Part shown: positions 1 through 9,498 of the stretch, piece by piece
Layout: each line of letters begins with the position of its first letter
How positions within the stretch are numbered: position 1 is the first letter of the stretch
Assembly (NCBI RefSeq): GCF_015207425.1
Contig: NZ_JADEWZ010000027.1
Coordinates: forward strand, 1 to 64,000
DNA: 64,000 bases
Direction: 5' to 3'
Origin: Lusitaniella coriacea LEGE 07157
Lineage (GTDB): Bacteria; Cyanobacteriota; Cyanobacteriia; Cyanobacteriales; Spirulinaceae
Made by a program: the position numbers and the translations under genes
The notes under the pieces: generated by a model
Databases searched by the model: none
What the model was told of the DNA's origin: nothing
What the model saw: the letters and a program-made list of their open reading frames with translations, nothing else

Positions 1-546
1 TAGTCCATTGCTAGACTCAGAGGTAACAGGGGAGGGTAAAGGAGGTAGAAGCATCAATGTTTGAACCAGAAAATCTAGCCTCAAACTCTACCAGATTCTG
101 GCTCTCGTGAAAATGAAATAGCCCTGGTGTGGAACTGTGTTGACTTGCTTTTTAGGTCGGGATTTTTTTTCCTTTGTCTGTGATGTTTGTATTGGTCAAA
201 AAGCAAAAAATAAGTTTCCAGAGTGGATCAATATAATCCCGTCAAACATTCACGAAAATCACCCAGAATATGTTAACTATCAAAGTACTACTTTTTTTCC
301 TTTGCCGATACCAGATAACTTACCTTAGTGATAGAAGTGTTGAATGTCATGAAAAAATGAGCCTCTAATCTGAGAGAAATGCTTCCAATGGGCGTGTCAA
401 GCCAACCCCGACGCGCACGCAACTGCTCTATATCGACTACCGCCTCTAGAGCGTCGCCCGATGGCTCGAACCTTTATACCGTCTGGATCGACGAGCAAGT
501 TTCTCACTTTCTTTGTCGGTGTGGGTTTGTCCCTTCTGCCTTGCCG
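1..546. other. Intergenic stretch, no convincing gene
   Basis: No open frame here shows recognisable family features. A Shine-Dalgarno-like AAAGGAGG near position 37 precedes an ATG at 57, but that frame closes after only 17 codons. The two longer frames (137-328 and 379-564) have irregular composition and no motif. The stretch is the region downstream of the leftward yqeK-like gene and may hold the end of a transcription unit lying left of the window. Confidence 0.5.
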
Positions 547-1143
547 TCAGGTACTGTTGACTGAGATTATCACCCCGTCACGGCTCTTTTGCATCGCCCA
601 GTTACGAGTCAAAATCGTGCGGGGATGAATAACGCGGCGGGTATTGAGGAGGTGTCGAAGGGAATAATCGCTGGTTTGGGCGACGCTTTGGTACAAATTT
701 TCCCAACTGGTGCGGCGCAACGCCTCAAGTTCTGCACTCTCGCCGCGACTCGGTTCTAAGGCATCTGCCATAAAGACCACACAGCTCAAATCGCTCATCT
801 GCGGACGACCCAAGGTATGATTGCGAATCGCCTCTAAAATTGCCGGATCGTTCATGCCAAATTGGTGTTGTGCCACGATTGCACTGACATCAGCGTGAAG
901 GAGGTGCGGGGTATTTTCGCAAACGGGATCGATTTCTACTCCTTCCTCCCGCGCCATTTGCAAGAGGCGTTCGGGCTTAAAGCATTTTGCCAAATCGTGC
1001 ATCAATCCCGCCCATCGTGCCTTCTCCTCATCGAGATGGTAGTGACGGGCAAGATCGCCGCTCATTTGTTCGACCCCTAAAATATGTTGCAGGCGAGGCG
1101 GGGGAACATTATCTTTTAACCAGTCAAGGACGCGATCGCGCAT
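547..1143 (-). CDS. yqeK: YqeK-type HD-domain hydrolase (diadenosine tetraphosphatase family)
   Basis: A 198-residue HD-superfamily phosphohydrolase. H20 and the H49-D50 pair in LMHDLAK are the metal-binding signature, and a further HN pair lies in AIRNHTLG. Layout and length match the YqeK family, whose characterised bacterial members cleave Ap4A symmetrically to two ADP. That reaction is transferred by family and not shown here. In many bacteria yqeK sits beside nadD and the ribosome-silencing factor gene rsfS; here the visible neighbour is a glycosyltransferase on the same strand, whose stop codon lies about 45 bp upstream. The family call is fairly secure; the substrate is less so. Confidence 0.8.
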   Translation of the reverse strand: MRDRVLDWLKDNVPPPRLQHILGVEQMSGDLARHYHLDEEKARWAGLMHDLAKCFKPERLLQMAREEGVEIDPVCENTPHLLHADVSAIVAQHQFGMNDPAILEAIRNHTLGRPQMSDLSCVVFMADALEPSRGESAELEALRRTSWENLYQSVAQTSDYSLRHLLNTRRVIHPRTILTRNWAMQKSRDGVIISVNST

Positions 1144-1190
1144 AGGCTTTTATTATTGAATGTACATGGGACACCGATTGCTGTTCACTG

Positions 1191-2420
1191 TCAATGCTTT
1201 ACAACCTTGTCAAACAAATCCTCATAGCGATCTAGCGCGGCATCAAACGCATAATTTTCAATGGCGTGCTTCCGGCTATTTTGTCCCAATGCCTTCACCC
1301 GTTCGGGATCTTCATACAGTTCTCGAATTGCCACCGCCAAAGCTTTCGGATCTTCCGGCGGAACTACAATACCCCCTTCGCTGGCACGAATCGCCTTTGC
1401 TGCTGTCCCTGAAGCGGGAACCGAAGCAATAATCGCGCGACCGCTAGAGAGCAACACCTGAATTTTTGAGGGCATATTGAAGGCAATCACATTTTTCTTT
1501 TGAATCACCAAACCAATATCCGCCGCCGACAGCATTTCAGGCAGCTTTTCCCTCGGTTGAAAGGGAATCAGCCGTACATTATTCGCTCCTCGTTCTTGGC
1601 AATACTTCTGCAAGCGATTAAGGGCTTTTTTCTCCCCCACAATCGTAATCGCAATCTCTGGAATATCTTGGAGGTGCGTTGCCGCATCGATAACCGTTTC
1701 CAGTCCTTGGGTGAGGGCAATATTGCCAGAGTAGAGAACGACAAATTTTCCTTCCAGTTGATTTTCCGCCCGAAAGTAATTATTCTCGCGCGGTAAGGGC
1801 TTGATAAAGTTGACATCCACCCAGTTGGGAATCATGGCAATCTTCTCTTCTGCTACGCCTTTGCCTAAAAGATTGTCTTTAAATCCCTCCGCAATGACGC
1901 TGATTTTCGTGGCAATTCCGTAGTTGAATTTTTCCAAACCCTCGAAAATCCGAATCGCCTTTTGATTAGTCAATAAACCCACGTGAACGGCAGCATCGGG
2001 CAGAATATCTTGCAGATTCAAAATGACCGGACAGCGATATAAAAATCCCAAAATACCCGCCGGAATTCCTACGGGAAGACCGGGAACAGTCAGGATTAAA
2101 ACATCCGGTCGTTTCCCCCACAAGGCTTGGAAGAAACTGAAAAAAATAAAACTCAACTCAAACAACGCGCGGTTGCGTAGATTTCGTTTGGTACTCGCAC
2201 GAACGTAACAGCGCTGAATCTTCACCCCATTGCGATGTTCGGTGCAATAGAGTTTACCTTGATACTCTGGATTAATTTTGCTTTCGGGGTACCAGGGAAC
2301 GGCGGTAACGACGCGAACCTCATGTCCTCGTTGGGCTAAACCTTCTGCCAAATCCGTCATGAGTGGGGCAATCCCAATGGGTTCGGGCCAGTAGTTGTAG
2401 GAGTAAATTAGGATTTTCAT
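1191..2420 (-). CDS. WcaI-like family 4 glycosyltransferase
   Basis: A 409-residue GT-B glycosyltransferase resembling colanic-acid WcaI. The N-terminus (MKILIYSYNYWPEPIG) is the usual donor-fold opening with a Gly-containing loop. A hydrophobic patch near residues 85-130 suggests membrane association. The C-terminal half carries VLYSGNIALTQGLE and the retaining-GT region ending in SEGGIVVPPEDP, equivalent to the EX7E nucleotide-sugar site. The ATG at 2420 is chosen because homologues start with MKILI; a longer frame to 2447 would add only nine residues. It probably adds a sugar to an exopolysaccharide or lipid-linked glycan; donor and acceptor cannot be read from sequence. It stands alone, with no other polysaccharide gene nearby. 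Confidence 0.78.
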   Translation of the reverse strand: MKILIYSYNYWPEPIGIAPLMTDLAEGLAQRGHEVRVVTAVPWYPESKINPEYQGKLYCTEHRNGVKIQRCYVRASTKRNLRNRALFELSFIFFSFFQALWGKRPDVLILTVPGLPVGIPAGILGFLYRCPVILNLQDILPDAAVHVGLLTNQKAIRIFEGLEKFNYGIATKISVIAEGFKDNLLGKGVAEEKIAMIPNWVDVNFIKPLPRENNYFRAENQLEGKFVVLYSGNIALTQGLETVIDAATHLQDIPEIAITIVGEKKALNRLQKYCQERGANNVRLIPFQPREKLPEMLSAADIGLVIQKKNVIAFNMPSKIQVLLSSGRAIIASVPASGTAAKAIRASEGGIVVPPEDPKALAVAIRELYEDPERVKALGQNSRKHAIENYAFDAALDRYEDLFDKVVKH

Positions 2421-2607
2421 GCTATAGTTTGTACCTTCAAAAAACACGCTCCGGATAGAGGACTTATGGGTTAAGGCGACCTATAGTTAGATATTCCCCA
2501 ATTGTTGATTGTCCTCCGCATCAATCAGAAAAAGGATTAGAATCCGATCTGCGAAATAGACAAGTTCTCCACTGGGAGTAACAATGAGGGAAATCTATTC
2601 AACATTT

Positions 2608-2613
2608 AGGAGG
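2608..2613 (+). promoter_or_regulatory. Strong Shine-Dalgarno fixing the lipoprotein start
   Basis: AGGAGG lies six bases before the ATG at 2620. It selects that ATG over the upstream in-frame ATG at 2584, and the resulting protein begins directly with a lipoprotein signal peptide. Confidence 0.7.
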
Positions 2614-2619
2614 CTGTCG

Positions 2620-3129
2620 ATGAAGATGCCCCATTTAAAGAAAATCTTAGCTTCTTTTCTGGTTGCTACGCTGTTACTGGCAAGTGCTTGTACCCAAACT
2701 GCGCCTTCTCGTTTCGACCAAGCACAGCGAGATAGTACGAAGGGAGGAGTTGAGGCGGTTGCGGATAAGGCGGTGAAGGGGGGAAGTTTCAATAAGTTTT
2801 TTCCCAAGTCGCAAAATGGTTACAACGTCGTTTATTCCCAAGAGAAAAAAGGGTTTGCTCAGGCGAAGTTGAAGAAAGGGAGTCAGGAGTTCGCAACGCT
2901 ATCGATTTCCGATACAACGAGTACTCCCAGTGCGGCAAGTAAGTTTAAAACTAGCTCGAAGAAAATTGGCGGCTATCCGGCGGTGAGTCAGGGAAGTACG
3001 GGAACTGCGGTTCTGGTGGGCGATCGGTTCCAGGTTAAGGTGCTTTCTCGCGATTCTTCTTTTACGGCGCGCGATCGCGAGGCTTGGTTACAAAAATTTA
3101 ATTTATCGGGTTTGAAGCGATTGAAGTAA
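2620..3129 (+). CDS. Putative lipoprotein of unknown function
   Basis: A 169-residue protein starting with a basic, hydrophobic signal (MKMPHLKKILASFLVATLLL) followed by a lipobox ASAC, so it is predicted to be lipidated at that cysteine. The mature part is basic and rich in Ser, Lys and Thr, with a compact domain (KFFPKSQNGYNVVYSQEKKG onward) reminiscent of small cyanobacterial lipoproteins that bind to the thylakoid or outer membrane. No catalytic motif is visible. The start is set by the AGGAGG ribosome site. It is followed 51 bp later by another cyanobacterial unknown on the same strand. Function is not recognised. Confidence 0.75.
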   Translation: MKMPHLKKILASFLVATLLLASACTQTAPSRFDQAQRDSTKGGVEAVADKAVKGGSFNKFFPKSQNGYNVVYSQEKKGFAQAKLKKGSQEFATLSISDTTSTPSAASKFKTSSKKIGGYPAVSQGSTGTAVLVGDRFQVKVLSRDSSFTARDREAWLQKFNLSGLKRLK

Positions 3130-3180
3130 CCTCCCAGCCTTGATTTCATCTGTTTATACTCTACAATCCAAAATTGAAAG

Positions 3181-4071
3181 ATGAGTAAACCAATTTACGA
3201 GTTGGTCAACGAATTGCCAACGAAAAATATCACCACATTTGCCCTTAATTCTCTGGATTTTGCGGTTCCGGGTCAGTGGCAAAATTTAGTGGGGTTTGAA
3301 AATACGATTCGCACGGTTACCGGGGAAACCGACGAGAGCATGATTCAGCAAATCGGCGATCGCGCGGTTTACCTGTTCAATGACAAATCAGAGGGCTATC
3401 AACGAGCGCTCTGGCTCTATCAAACCATTGACGGTACGGGAAGTAATTTGGGGAAGTTGGCGCTGGCGAACAAGGTGGGGGAGAAGGTTCCCCTTTTGGG
3501 TTTGCTCAACCGCTTGACCCCCAAAGCCGATAAACTGCAAACCATCGATTTGAGTTTGAAATTGGTGGTGGAAATTGTCGCATTTTGCAAAATCAATGGG
3601 ATTCCCGGCGACAGTATTGGCGATTTTGTGTCGGCGCTGGTGGATAACTATACTGGCCCCTCTCTAATGCGCATGGCGGCGTTAGTTTGTTTTGATGGTT
3701 TGATTCCATTAGGACCCGATTTTCTGCGCAAAGTTACTTCTGTCCTCGGAGGACTCACCCCCAAAGAGTTAGAAAAGAACGAAGGATTCAAGCGCATCAA
3801 TGACTCGATTCCAGGTAGCAATACTTCCGGGAAACTTGATTTTATTGGCGAGAGTTTTGGTTCGGTTAAGGGATGGATGGACAGTTTTGTGCGCGATCGC
3901 AATCTTACGCCGCAAAAGGTCACCAACCACCTACAAAACTTCATTGACGTGTCAGATGACCGCCTCGATTATCTCGCGGCATTTTTAGATATGTCTACCA
4001 ATTACTACGAACATACGGGAATTCAAACCCTTGCTCGGAGTTTAGTGGAACGAGCAGTGGCGGAGATTTAG
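3181..4071 (+). CDS. Conserved cyanobacterial hypothetical protein (296 aa)
   Basis: A soluble, mainly helical 296-residue protein with normal codon use. It has no signal peptide and no catalytic motif that I recognise. Features include Asp- and Leu-rich helices (TPKADKLQTIDLSLKLVVEI) and a hydrophobic central stretch around residues 160-180 (MRMAALVCFDGLIPLGPDFL) that could be a buried helix or a weak membrane-association segment. It probably follows the lipoprotein in one transcript. Function unknown. Confidence 0.7.
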   Translation: MSKPIYELVNELPTKNITTFALNSLDFAVPGQWQNLVGFENTIRTVTGETDESMIQQIGDRAVYLFNDKSEGYQRALWLYQTIDGTGSNLGKLALANKVGEKVPLLGLLNRLTPKADKLQTIDLSLKLVVEIVAFCKINGIPGDSIGDFVSALVDNYTGPSLMRMAALVCFDGLIPLGPDFLRKVTSVLGGLTPKELEKNEGFKRINDSIPGSNTSGKLDFIGESFGSVKGWMDSFVRDRNLTPQKVTNHLQNFIDVSDDRLDYLAAFLDMSTNYYEHTGIQTLARSLVERAVAEI

Positions 4072-4140
4072 GGCGGAGATTTATAGAGATTTGCACCCTC
4101 CAGCATTCAATATTAAGAGGGATCGAAACTAACAATATCT

Positions 4141-4476
4141 CTAGACTTCTGGATGGTGAGTATTGCTTGCCATCCTGTTATTATTTTGCACGACAGTTTC
4201 GTAGTGTTCTACAACGGGAAAGGGGTCATAAAAGTGGTGCAGTAAGGAACGCCATTCTTGATATTGAGGCGATTGTCGAAATCCAATTGTATGATCTTCT
4301 AAGGTCTGCCAGCGTACTAGCAAAATATAACGATTTTCTGTTTCGATGCAACACTGGAGTTCGTGACTAATATATCCGGGTAGAGTTGAAATAATGCCTG
4401 AAGCTTTTTTGAAAGCTGTTTCAAATTCAGATGCTAGATCGGGTTTAATATCAAGAATGGCAACTTCTAAAATCAT
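4141..4476 (-). CDS. Antibiotic biosynthesis monooxygenase (ABM) domain protein
   Basis: A 111-residue dimeric alpha-beta barrel (ABM/ferredoxin-like) protein. The opening MILEVAILDIKPDLASEFE, the central LPGYISHELQ and the YILLVRWQTLEDH strand are typical of the family. Members include heme-degrading IsdG-like and quinone-forming monooxygenases as well as many uncharacterised stress proteins, so the reaction is not assignable. The last 20 residues (VQNNNRMASNTHHPEV) extend past the domain. The gene converges with the unknown gene ending at 4071. Confidence 0.75.
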   Translation of the reverse strand: MILEVAILDIKPDLASEFETAFKKASGIISTLPGYISHELQCCIETENRYILLVRWQTLEDHTIGFRQSPQYQEWRSLLHHFYDPFPVVEHYETVVQNNNRMASNTHHPEV

Positions 4477-4518
4477 GGGTTGATATGAAAAGTAAATTTA
4501 CGCTAATATACTAACTTT

Positions 4519-4782
4519 TTGAAATCGATCGTGAAAGAAAAAACATTATTTTTAGTCACTTCTTTTTTGGTGAGTGCGTTAGATTCAATTTCTTATTTAG
4601 TTATTTTATTCGTTGTTTTTAACAAGGGATTGTATTCTTATCATGGAAGTTTCGAGCCAAGAGTTAGTAATGTTATTAGTGGTAAATCTCTCTTTTTTTA
4701 TATTATTTCAACGATTTTTGGTTTTGTTTTATCAATTTCAAATTCTTCAGTTTCATTCTTCTATTTACTGAAAAAGCATTAG
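4519..4782 (+). CDS. Possible small membrane protein
   Basis: An 87-codon frame with a TTG start in a locally AT-rich stretch. It would encode two hydrophobic segments (about residues 9-32 and 56-80) joined by a polar loop. There is no clear ribosome site and no family I recognise. Composition (low G+C, Phe/Ser/Ile rich) differs from the neighbours and suggests either a recently acquired small gene or a chance frame. Confidence 0.3.
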   Translation: MKSIVKEKTLFLVTSFLVSALDSISYLVILFVVFNKGLYSYHGSFEPRVSNVISGKSLFFYIISTIFGFVLSISNSSVSFFYLLKKH

Positions 4783-4976
4783 TTTAGTTTACTTATGAAG
4801 TCAATCGAATTTGGCTTGACAATAATCTCAGTAAGATCGATAATTTATTTTATTTATCGATTAATAGACCTTTTTTATTTAAATATATCTCTGGGGAAAA
4901 CTGCATTTTTGAGATAAAGTGTAATGACCTTTAATATAAAAATCCAGAGGTAAGCTATTAAATCCACACATGAGTT

Positions 4977-6446
4977 ATGAATAATGAATTATTAAAATCA
5001 ACAGAAATATTAGAGAAGTGCGAGGAAATCAAAAATCAAAAATGGCTGATTGGTCATAATTTTCATCAATTCGATCGAACATTTCAAGATTTTTATCAAA
5101 AATTCAAACACCAAGAAAAACGCTCTAAGATTCTACTGGTAGAATCCAGTTCATTGCGCTTCCTCGCAATCTTCCTGGCAGCAGTAGCAGCAGACTGTCC
5201 TCTCTTTTTGTGCAATCCCAATTGGCGCGATCGCGAATGGGAACAAGTATTGCAGTTAGTCCAACCGGATATTATTGTCGGTCAAGTCAACTCTTCTTTA
5301 CCCAATTTTAAATACTTCAAAAAATACAAATTTGTAAGCGAGTACAGAGAAATAGTTATCGGTCGGATTCATGAGAGATGGGTGCAATCTAGTTCTACTC
5401 ATAAATCTCAATGGGATTCTTCTCCTCCCCCTCATGCCATTATGATTCCAACAGGCGGATCTTCGGGAAAAATCCGTTTTGCAATTCACACTTGGGAAAC
5501 CCTATCAGCTTCCGTTCGCGGATTTTGTCAATACTTCGAGCAAGAAAAAGTGAATTCATTTTGCGTTCTGCCCCTTTATCATGTTAGTGGGTTAATGCAA
5601 TTTATGCGCTCCTTTACCACAGGCGGAAAGTTATTGCTTTTGCCCTATAAGAGCTTGAAGTCAGGGGAAAAGAGCGCGATCGCGCCGCAAGATTGGTTTA
5701 TCTCTTTAGTGCCAACACAATTACAGTTTCTCCTTAAACAAGATGCAAGTTGGCTGGCAAAATTCGATACAGTTCTTCTCGGTGGTGCGCCTGCTTGGGA
5801 CTCGTTATTAAATGAGGCGAGAGCGAACAAAATTTCCCTTGCACCCACCTATGGAATGACGGAAACAGCTTCTCAAGTGATGACCTTAAAACCTCACGAT
5901 TTCTTGCAAAAATGTGACGGAATTGGACGAGTTTTACCCCACGCTCGCGTTAAAATTCTGGGTTCTGATGGAGAGCAATGTAAAAGCTATCAAACGGGGA
6001 TTATTACCCTTCAAGGCGATTCATTATTTTTAGGGTATTATCCTCAACTCAATCGAGAAAAAACCTTTAAAACAGATGACTTAGGATACTTTGACGATGC
6101 GGGATATTTTTATGTAGTGGGGCGCAATAGCCGCAAAATTATTACCGGGGGTGAAAATGTGTTTCCGGCGGAAGTTGAGGCGGCAATTTTAGGGACGGAA
6201 TGGGTTAAAGATGTTTGTGCGATTGGGGTGCGCGATCGCGCGTGGGGTGAAATAATAGTTGCCGTGTACGTGCCTCAATCTCCCAAAGTACCCCTTGATG
6301 AAGTCAAAAGCGCGATCGCGCCAAAACTGAGCCGCTTCAAACACCCCAAAGAGTGGATTGAAACGCAACAGTTACCGCGCAACGACCAAGGCAAAGTAAA
6401 CTATCAGGCAGTTAGGGAGATTGCCCTTCACTCGCTTGCACGCTAA
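4977..6446 (+). CDS. menE: 2-succinylbenzoate-CoA ligase, phylloquinone pathway
   Basis: A 489-residue member of the acyl-adenylate (AMP-binding) superfamily. The P-loop-like motif IPTGGSSGK, the adenine motif APTYGMTETASQ, the TDDLGYFDDAGYFYVVGR region and the C-terminal hinge with IITGGENVFPAEVE are all present; the last Lys region (NDQGKVNYQ) fits the catalytic lysine. In cyanobacteria this family member activates o-succinylbenzoate to its CoA thioester on the route to phylloquinone, the A1 electron carrier of photosystem I. Identity as MenE and not another ligase rests on length, motif detail and its position 14 bp ahead of chlG. The N-terminal 120 residues are AT-rich and divergent. Confidence 0.82.
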   Translation: MNNELLKSTEILEKCEEIKNQKWLIGHNFHQFDRTFQDFYQKFKHQEKRSKILLVESSSLRFLAIFLAAVAADCPLFLCNPNWRDREWEQVLQLVQPDIIVGQVNSSLPNFKYFKKYKFVSEYREIVIGRIHERWVQSSSTHKSQWDSSPPPHAIMIPTGGSSGKIRFAIHTWETLSASVRGFCQYFEQEKVNSFCVLPLYHVSGLMQFMRSFTTGGKLLLLPYKSLKSGEKSAIAPQDWFISLVPTQLQFLLKQDASWLAKFDTVLLGGAPAWDSLLNEARANKISLAPTYGMTETASQVMTLKPHDFLQKCDGIGRVLPHARVKILGSDGEQCKSYQTGIITLQGDSLFLGYYPQLNREKTFKTDDLGYFDDAGYFYVVGRNSRKIITGGENVFPAEVEAAILGTEWVKDVCAIGVRDRAWGEIIVAVYVPQSPKVPLDEVKSAIAPKLSRFKHPKEWIETQQLPRNDQGKVNYQAVREIALHSLAR

Positions 6447-6460
6447 ATCATTAAACTTCA

Positions 6461-7435
6461 ATGACACAAGACGATACAAAAACTCAGAACCAGTCTAAAA
6501 CCCGGCAGCTTCTCGGCATGAAAGGCGCTGCATCCGGAGAAAGCAACATTTGGAAAATTCGGCTGCAATTGATGAAACCCATCACCTGGATTCCCCTGAT
6601 TTGGGGCGTTGTCTGCGGTGCAGCCTCTTCTGGAGGGTACGTATGGGGTGTTGAAGATATCCTCAAAGCAGCCGCTTGTATGTTGCTCTCTGGCCCTTTG
6701 ATGGCAGGGTACACCCAAACCCTCAACGATTTTTACGATCGCGAAATTGATGCCATTAACGAACCCTATCGTCCCATTCCCTCCGGCGCAATTTCCGTCC
6801 CTCAAGTCGCCGCACAAATTCTAATCTTGCTCTTTGTAGGATTAGGCTTATCTTACGGACTCGATGTTTGGGCGGGTCACACCTTCCCAATTATGCTGTG
6901 TCTTACCCTAGGCGGTGCGTTCCTCGCTTATATTTACTCTGCTCCCCCCCTCAAACTCAAGCAGAATGGTTGGTTGGGCAACTATGCATTGGGATCGAGT
7001 TACATTGCCTTGCCTTGGTGGGCGGGTCATGCTTTATTCGGGGAATTGAATTGGACAATTGTCGTTTTAACGCTGTTCTATAGTTTGGCAGGCTTAGGGA
7101 TTGCTGTCGTCAACGATTTTAAGAGCGTAGAGGGCGATCGCCAATTAGGTTTAAAATCCCTTCCCGTCATGTTTGGCATTACAACCGCAGCCTGGATTTG
7201 CGTTTGCGCGATCGATATTTTTCAAGCAGGAATTGCAGGTTATTTAATTAGCATTCACGAAAATCTCTACGCAACGATCCTGTTGTTATTGATTATTCCG
7301 CAAATTACATTCCAGGAAATGTACTTTTTGCGCGATCCTCTGAAAAATGACGTGAAGTATCAAGCCAGCGCGCAACCCTTCCTTGTTTTGGGGATGTTAG
7401 TGGCGGGTTTAGCATTAGGTCATGCGGGAGTTTAG
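6461..7435 (+). CDS. chlG: Chlorophyll a synthase (chlorophyllide esterification)
   Basis: A 324-residue UbiA-superfamily polytopic membrane prenyltransferase. It attaches phytyl or geranylgeranyl diphosphate to chlorophyllide a, the last step of chlorophyll synthesis, in the thylakoid membrane. The first Asp-rich motif NDFYDREIDAINEPYRPIPS and the second motif NDFKSVEGDRQLGLKSLPV are both intact, and about eight hydrophobic segments follow a polar N-terminal tail. It starts 14 bp after menE, so the two photosystem-cofactor genes are probably one transcript. It converges tightly (17 bp) with the next leftward gene. Confidence 0.95.
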   Translation: MTQDDTKTQNQSKTRQLLGMKGAASGESNIWKIRLQLMKPITWIPLIWGVVCGAASSGGYVWGVEDILKAAACMLLSGPLMAGYTQTLNDFYDREIDAINEPYRPIPSGAISVPQVAAQILILLFVGLGLSYGLDVWAGHTFPIMLCLTLGGAFLAYIYSAPPLKLKQNGWLGNYALGSSYIALPWWAGHALFGELNWTIVVLTLFYSLAGLGIAVVNDFKSVEGDRQLGLKSLPVMFGITTAAWICVCAIDIFQAGIAGYLISIHENLYATILLLLIIPQITFQEMYFLRDPLKNDVKYQASAQPFLVLGMLVAGLALGHAGV

Positions 7436-7451
7436 TCCCTAAGAGTAAATC

Positions 7452-7931
7452 TCACAAAAGTCGATGATCGTGGCTGCGAACCTGATGAATCGTGCGGGGA
7501 AAAACCCCTACTAAAAGTGCAAACGCCTCATCTGGAAGTTGAGCTGCTGTTTGAGCATCGAACCAGTTTTCAAATTGATTGAGAATCAGCTTCGCACGCT
7601 GCGTCGCATCGGGATTATCCGTAATCTGCTGAATTAAGCGAACCCACTGTCGCCGCAATAAATAGGCTTTTTCCCGTTCTTTCAAGGTTTCAGGGACGAG
7701 CAGCGATAAATCCCCCACCGGAACCACATGAGTTGCCTTCAGATCGAATAAACTCCCGACAACGGCTCCAGGCCCTGCAAATTCAGCATGGTAACGTTTG
7801 TAAATAATCAAACCGTTACGGCGACGACTATTCACCACAAAAATATCTTGCTGTTGTAAATGGAGAACGATTTCTTTCACTTGGCTTTCTGTTGCTTGGT
7901 TAGGGTTCCCCTGAAAATTCTCTTGGGTCAT
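7452..7931 (-). CDS. Conserved cyanobacterial hypothetical protein (159 aa)
   Basis: A 159-residue soluble protein with a polar Gln/Asn-rich N-terminus and a basic stretch (VVNSRRRNGLIIYKRYHAEF) that could contact nucleic acid or phosphates. The C-terminal half is helical, ending in HQVRSHDHRLL. No family name comes to mind and no active-site pattern is visible. It begins 36 bp downstream of the leftward acetyltransferase gene, with HIP1 sites between, so the two may be co-transcribed. Confidence 0.65.
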   Translation of the reverse strand: MTQENFQGNPNQATESQVKEIVLHLQQQDIFVVNSRRRNGLIIYKRYHAEFAGPGAVVGSLFDLKATHVVPVGDLSLLVPETLKEREKAYLLRRQWVRLIQQITDNPDATQRAKLILNQFENWFDAQTAAQLPDEAFALLVGVFPRTIHQVRSHDHRLL

Positions 7932-7967
7932 GCCAATTTTCGGGCGCGATCGCGCGACACGTTAAAA

Positions 7968-8564
7968 TCACTTTAGATGTTTGTGCAATAGCAGGCGGCG
8001 CGGGCGATTCAATAACCAATTCCCAACACCCGATTCAATGCGGTGCAATTGATAGCCACTCGTCAAATATAATTGTTGCGCCGGCTCGTTACTTTCTAAG
8101 ACGTGCAAATAAATATCTCGAAACCCCCATTCCAAAGCAGTCGGTTCGCAACTGAGGAGTAATTTGCGAGCAATGCCTCGCCGCCGGTAACATTGACCCA
8201 CTGCTAAGTTAGAAATGTAAGGATATTGCACTCCACCCCCGATTCCCGAAGAACGCAAAGCTATCTCGATTGTTCCGGCGACAACCACAGAGGTGTTGAG
8301 AGAACCCGATATCGGTGCGGCGGCTAGCACTGGATGGTTTTCTGCTGGGTAGGTGGCGGCGAAGGAAGTCGGATAGGGGATAATTGCTGCCAAACAGAGA
8401 TAATGGGGAGAACCTGCTTGCAAGCGCAGGCGCAAATCCTCATAGATGCCTAATTTCAGGAAAGGATAAGCCCAGTACATCAACCCCACAGGGGGATGAA
8501 AGCTTTCTGCTAGTACCTCTGCAAGGCGACCAATATCTTCGGTTCCAGCACCGCGAATCGCCAT
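7968..8564 (-). CDS. GNAT-family N-acetyltransferase
   Basis: A GNAT acetyltransferase of about 198 residues. The opening MAIRGAGTEDIGRLAEVLAE is a typical first strand-helix. The acetyl-CoA-binding motif A is ISNLAVGQCYRRRGIARKLL, with the R/Q-x-x-G-x-G/A pyrophosphate loop, followed by YLHVLESNEPAQQLYLTSGY. The ATG at 8564 is preferred because the frame further upstream (to 8819) encodes sequence without domain character; a GTG or TTG start adding some 20 residues is possible. Family members acetylate small amines, antibiotics or protein N-termini; the substrate is not evident. Confidence 0.8.
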   Translation of the reverse strand: MAIRGAGTEDIGRLAEVLAESFHPPVGLMYWAYPFLKLGIYEDLRLRLQAGSPHYLCLAAIIPYPTSFAATYPAENHPVLAAAPISGSLNTSVVVAGTIEIALRSSGIGGGVQYPYISNLAVGQCYRRRGIARKLLLSCEPTALEWGFRDIYLHVLESNEPAQQLYLTSGYQLHRIESGVGNWLLNRPRRLLLHKHLK

Positions 8565-9498
8565 TCCAGAAATATTCTGGGGAACGCGATTGGAGCAAAA
8601 GGAATGCGTTTTCAAATTAGGCAAACAGGAGTCCACAACCACTCCAAACAATAGGAAAAAAGACAGGGAGAAGAACAGACACAACTCGTCGCGATGGGAT
8701 ACGAACCCGATAGAGGTAATTTTCTCGCGTACCGCGCGATCGATCGCCAAGATGTTGAGCTTAGACCCAGAACCTCCCAAAGAGCATTGTAACCATGAAT
8801 CCCCAGGAAAGCTCGACAAATTTTCCCCATAACGATAACCTTCTAAATCTCACCGGAATTGAGATCGGCAAGGAGAGAGGGGAATTGACATTCTGCCCCA
8901 GAAAGTCCTTGAGTCTTAAGCCCGTCGATTGGCTCCTCAAAGCTAGAGCGGCTTGGAGTCCTCGGCTAGAGCGTTTAGAATATTCTAATAACCCATTAGA
9001 GTGCAGTCTGATTTTTTCCAATGTAACCCCAACGCTCAACACCGATCGCGCAATCCCAATTCCTTGCTTGTTGACCGTTGAAAAATTTGTTCGACCCAAT
9101 GCTGAATATCCAATCAATTTTGGGAAAGATAGTATGGTAAAGGGACAAAAAAGATCGAATTGACAAGGGTGCGCGATCGACAGAAATTATGGCGTTGCTT
9201 CACGAGCGAACGATCTCTAACCTTAAAGGTCTTGATGTATCGCCTCTATCGCGACCGACCCCATGAAAAACGTCGAAATTATCGCCGTATATTATGAAAA
9301 ACCTGACAAGAAATGATTGGTAAAGCCAAAACTGCGATTTCGTCACTGTTTTTTTTAGAACGCTCAGAACAAGCATATTCCTGGGAAAAACTCAGTAATG
9401 CTCGGCTTTTTCAAGCGTGGCAAAACAAGAAAAATAACGCAATGGAATGCCCTTAAGGTGCAGGAGAGTGTCACGCACAACGGTAAGGAGATCGGTGC
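8565..9498. other. Long control region upstream of the cyclase gene, with two doubtful small frames
   Basis: Between the leftward GNAT gene and the rightward cyclase gene lie more than 900 bp. A 122-codon rightward frame (8795-9163, ATG start) has plausible codon use but no recognisable domain. A 47-codon frame (9313-9456) ends just before the cyclase. Neither has a convincing ribosome site. The stretch most likely contains divergent promoters and possibly a small unknown protein. Confidence 0.3.

Noticed and set aside
137-564. Two short frames at the window start
   Set aside because: No start signal, no motif and irregular composition.
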